64,000 bases of DNA from a virus, in the IMG/VR virus record IMGVR_UViG_3300030430_004473, positions 1 through 64,000 of that record, one strand, 5' to 3'. Below are positions 62,701 to 64,000 of the stretch, in pieces. The first letter of the stretch is position 1; each line of letters starts with the position of its first letter. Under the pieces are notes generated by a model. That model saw only the letters and a list, made by a program, of their open reading frames with translations. It made no database searches and was not told where the DNA came from. Made by a program: the position numbers and the translations under genes.

Positions 62701-63474
62701 ATGAAATTATTACATGGTGATTGTCTTGAACTGATGAAAAACATTGAAGATCAAAGTATCGACATGATTCTATGCGATCTTCCTTATGGTACTACAGCTT
62801 GTAAATGGGATACTGTAATACCGTTTGATCTTCTTTGGCACCAATATGAACGAATTATTAAAACAAATGGAGCTATAGTTTTGTTTGGTCAAGAGCCTTT
62901 TTCTTCTCATCTCAGACTAAGCAACTTAAATCTTTATAAATATGATTGGATATGGAAAAAGTCTAACCCATCAAACATAGCACTAGCTAACAAACAACCT
63001 ATGCGATATCATGAACTCATATCTGTATTCTATAAAAAACAACCAACCTATAACAAACAAATGATTCAAAGATCTGAAAATGGATCTAAAGCTATAAAAA
63101 CACAACAAAAAAGCGGTAAACCATTTGTAAATAGACGCAGTGAACAAACAGGACTTAAACATATTGAAATAGATCCTAACAAATATAACACAAAACTCAA
63201 AAATCCATCTACCATATTAGAATTTAACTCTTTACGCCCTACATCTAAAGAATTCGTAAAACATCCAACTCAGAAACCAATATCACTACTTCAATATCTC
63301 ATTCTTACATACACAAACGAAAATGAAATTGTATTGGATAATTGCATGGGTAGTGGAAGCACTGGTATAGCTGCATACAATCTTAAACGTCAATTTATCG
63401 GTATCGAAAAAGATAACACCTACTTCAATCTTGCAAAAGAACGTATTCAAGATCATCAATGGAAACTATTCTAA
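62701..63474 (+). CDS. DNA N6/N4 methyltransferase C (DLPY)
   Basis: 257 residues, beta-type order with CDLPYGT (D26-Y29) and C-terminal DNCMGSGSTGIA. DLPY is common in phage adenine or cytosine-N4 enzymes. The protein ends with HQWKLF, the clamp-like tail again. It lies between the primase-helicase and queD. AACAGGAAACTAAC ribosome site. Confidence 0.88.
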   Translation: MKLLHGDCLELMKNIEDQSIDMILCDLPYGTTACKWDTVIPFDLLWHQYERIIKTNGAIVLFGQEPFSSHLRLSNLNLYKYDWIWKKSNPSNIALANKQPMRYHELISVFYKKQPTYNKQMIQRSENGSKAIKTQQKSGKPFVNRRSEQTGLKHIEIDPNKYNTKLKNPSTILEFNSLRPTSKEFVKHPTQKPISLLQYLILTYTNENEIVLDNCMGSGSTGIAAYNLKRQFIGIEKDNTYFNLAKERIQDHQWKLF

Positions 63475-63488
63475 AATAAAGGAACATC

Positions 63489-63929
63489 ATGACAAACTTC
63501 TTTCAATCCACAAAACGATTCTCCGGATATTCGGTAGCTTTCAGACAGTACAAAGCCACACACTCTCATTGTCAATACATACATGGATACTCGCTTGAAT
63601 TCATAGCTACCTTTCAAGGACAACTTGATCAATATAACTGGGTCAATGACTTCGGTATATTCTCAAAAAATGGCACCAAACAACAACTAAAATATATGTT
63701 CGACCATACAACCCTCGTAGATGAAAACGATCCACACATCAATATCTTTCAAACTCTTCATCATAAAAAAATCATTCAAATGAGAGTCGTGGAAAACCTA
63801 TCATCTGAATACTTCGCTAAAATCGTGTTCGATATCCTTTCTGAACAAAATACCGATCTCATGAAATGTATCAAAGTAGAATGTATCGAAAACAAAAATA
63901 ACTCAGCTTCTTATTCAATAGGAATATAA
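63489..63929 (+). CDS. queD: QueD-like 6-carboxytetrahydropterin synthase
   Basis: 146 residues of the PTPS/QueD family: ATHSHCQYIHGYSLEF (C28, H32), WVNDFG and FDHTTLV. QueD makes 6-carboxytetrahydropterin, the substrate of QueE, linking this gene to dpdA-queC-queE 41 kb away. The usual first zinc histidine and HGH pair are altered (VAF, HGY), with H25/H27 as possible substitutes, a variant I associate with other phage QueD-like proteins. GTP cyclohydrolase was not found. Confidence 0.8.
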   Translation: MTNFFQSTKRFSGYSVAFRQYKATHSHCQYIHGYSLEFIATFQGQLDQYNWVNDFGIFSKNGTKQQLKYMFDHTTLVDENDPHINIFQTLHHKKIIQMRVVENLSSEYFAKIVFDILSEQNTDLMKCIKVECIENKNNSASYSIGI

Positions 63930-63931
63930 TC

Positions 63932-64000
63932 ATGAACAACTTAAACAACCAAATAACCATAGCTTATAAATGCAACCTCAATAAAATAGATGATGAACTC
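63932..64000 (+). CDS. partial ORF at right edge
   Basis: Begins MNNLNNQITIAYKCN after an AGGAAT ribosome site and continues past the window. Too short to identify. Confidence 0.5.
   Translation, partial: MNNLNNQITIAYKCNLNKIDDEL

Noticed and set aside
1-64000. tRNA genes, CRISPR arrays, integrase, att sites
   Set aside because: No cloverleaf-like T-loop words, regular repeat-spacer pattern or recombinase motif was found by reading both strands; a tRNA search program would be decisive.

Overview
The window is about 64 kb of a tailed, double-stranded DNA bacteriophage with a long-tailed (siphovirus-type) virion. The evidence is a GpA-like terminase large subunit, portal, protease-scaffold fusion, HK97-fold capsid protein, tail terminator, major tail protein, a frameshifted tail-assembly chaperone pair, a 1727-residue tape measure and several tail or fibre proteins, all in the usual order on the + strand. 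Base composition is AT-rich, the code is standard, Shine-Dalgarno sites (GGAG/GGAGG) are strong and promoters look like bacterial sigma-70 sites. This fits a low-GC proteobacterial host better than Bacteroidetes. Some protein styles (the cupredoxin-like domain in the capsid protease, the fibre repeats) recall marine phages, but the host cannot be named from sequence. No tRNA, CRISPR array, integrase or lysogeny module was seen.

Layout: 0-1.4 kb, an ArdC-type antirestriction gene on the minus strand and two small genes. 1.5-11.1 kb, packaging and head genes. 11.2-16.8 kb, an inserted accessory island with a C5-cytosine methyltransferase, an HNH nuclease, a TET-associated-type glycosyltransferase and two small SAM methyltransferases. 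16.8-20.1 kb, neck or unknown genes and a holin-like membrane pair. 20.1-22.7 kb, a minus-strand dpdA-queC-queE operon for 7-deazaguanine insertion into DNA. 22.7-28.2 kb, a three-domain glycosyltransferase, neck, tail terminator, major tail protein and G/GT chaperones. 28.3-37.2 kb, tape measure and a large tail protein. 37.3-41.3 kb, many small genes with their own promoters. 41.3-47.1 kb, hub-like and fibre proteins. 47.2-52.1 kb, MazG, a lectin-like fibre protein and HTH regulators. 52.1-56.8 kb, a DNA-modification operon (second C5 methyltransferase, PAPS-reductase/DndC-like protein, three N-methyltransferases) that also holds an L,D-transpeptidase-like protein. 57-64 kb, recombination and replication genes (PD-(D/E)XK nuclease, Sak4-like ATPase, SSB-like protein, RuvC-like resolvase, primase-helicase), another DNA methyltransferase and queD.

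The unusual theme is layered DNA modification. One genome carries DpdA plus QueC/QueD/QueE, two C5 methyltransferases, four N6/N4-type methyltransferases, a DndC-like sulfotransferase relative and a TAGT-type glycosyltransferase. Several of these proteins, and the recombination nuclease, carry peptides resembling the bacterial sliding-clamp binding motif (QxxLF, QLxLxF), often as the very last residues. This suggests that modification enzymes ride the replication fork. Transcription appears to rely on a repeated extended -10 promoter (TGTTATAAT type). In three genes that promoter is spaced so that +1 falls on the A of the ATG (leaderless), and once it lies in the loop of a terminator hairpin.
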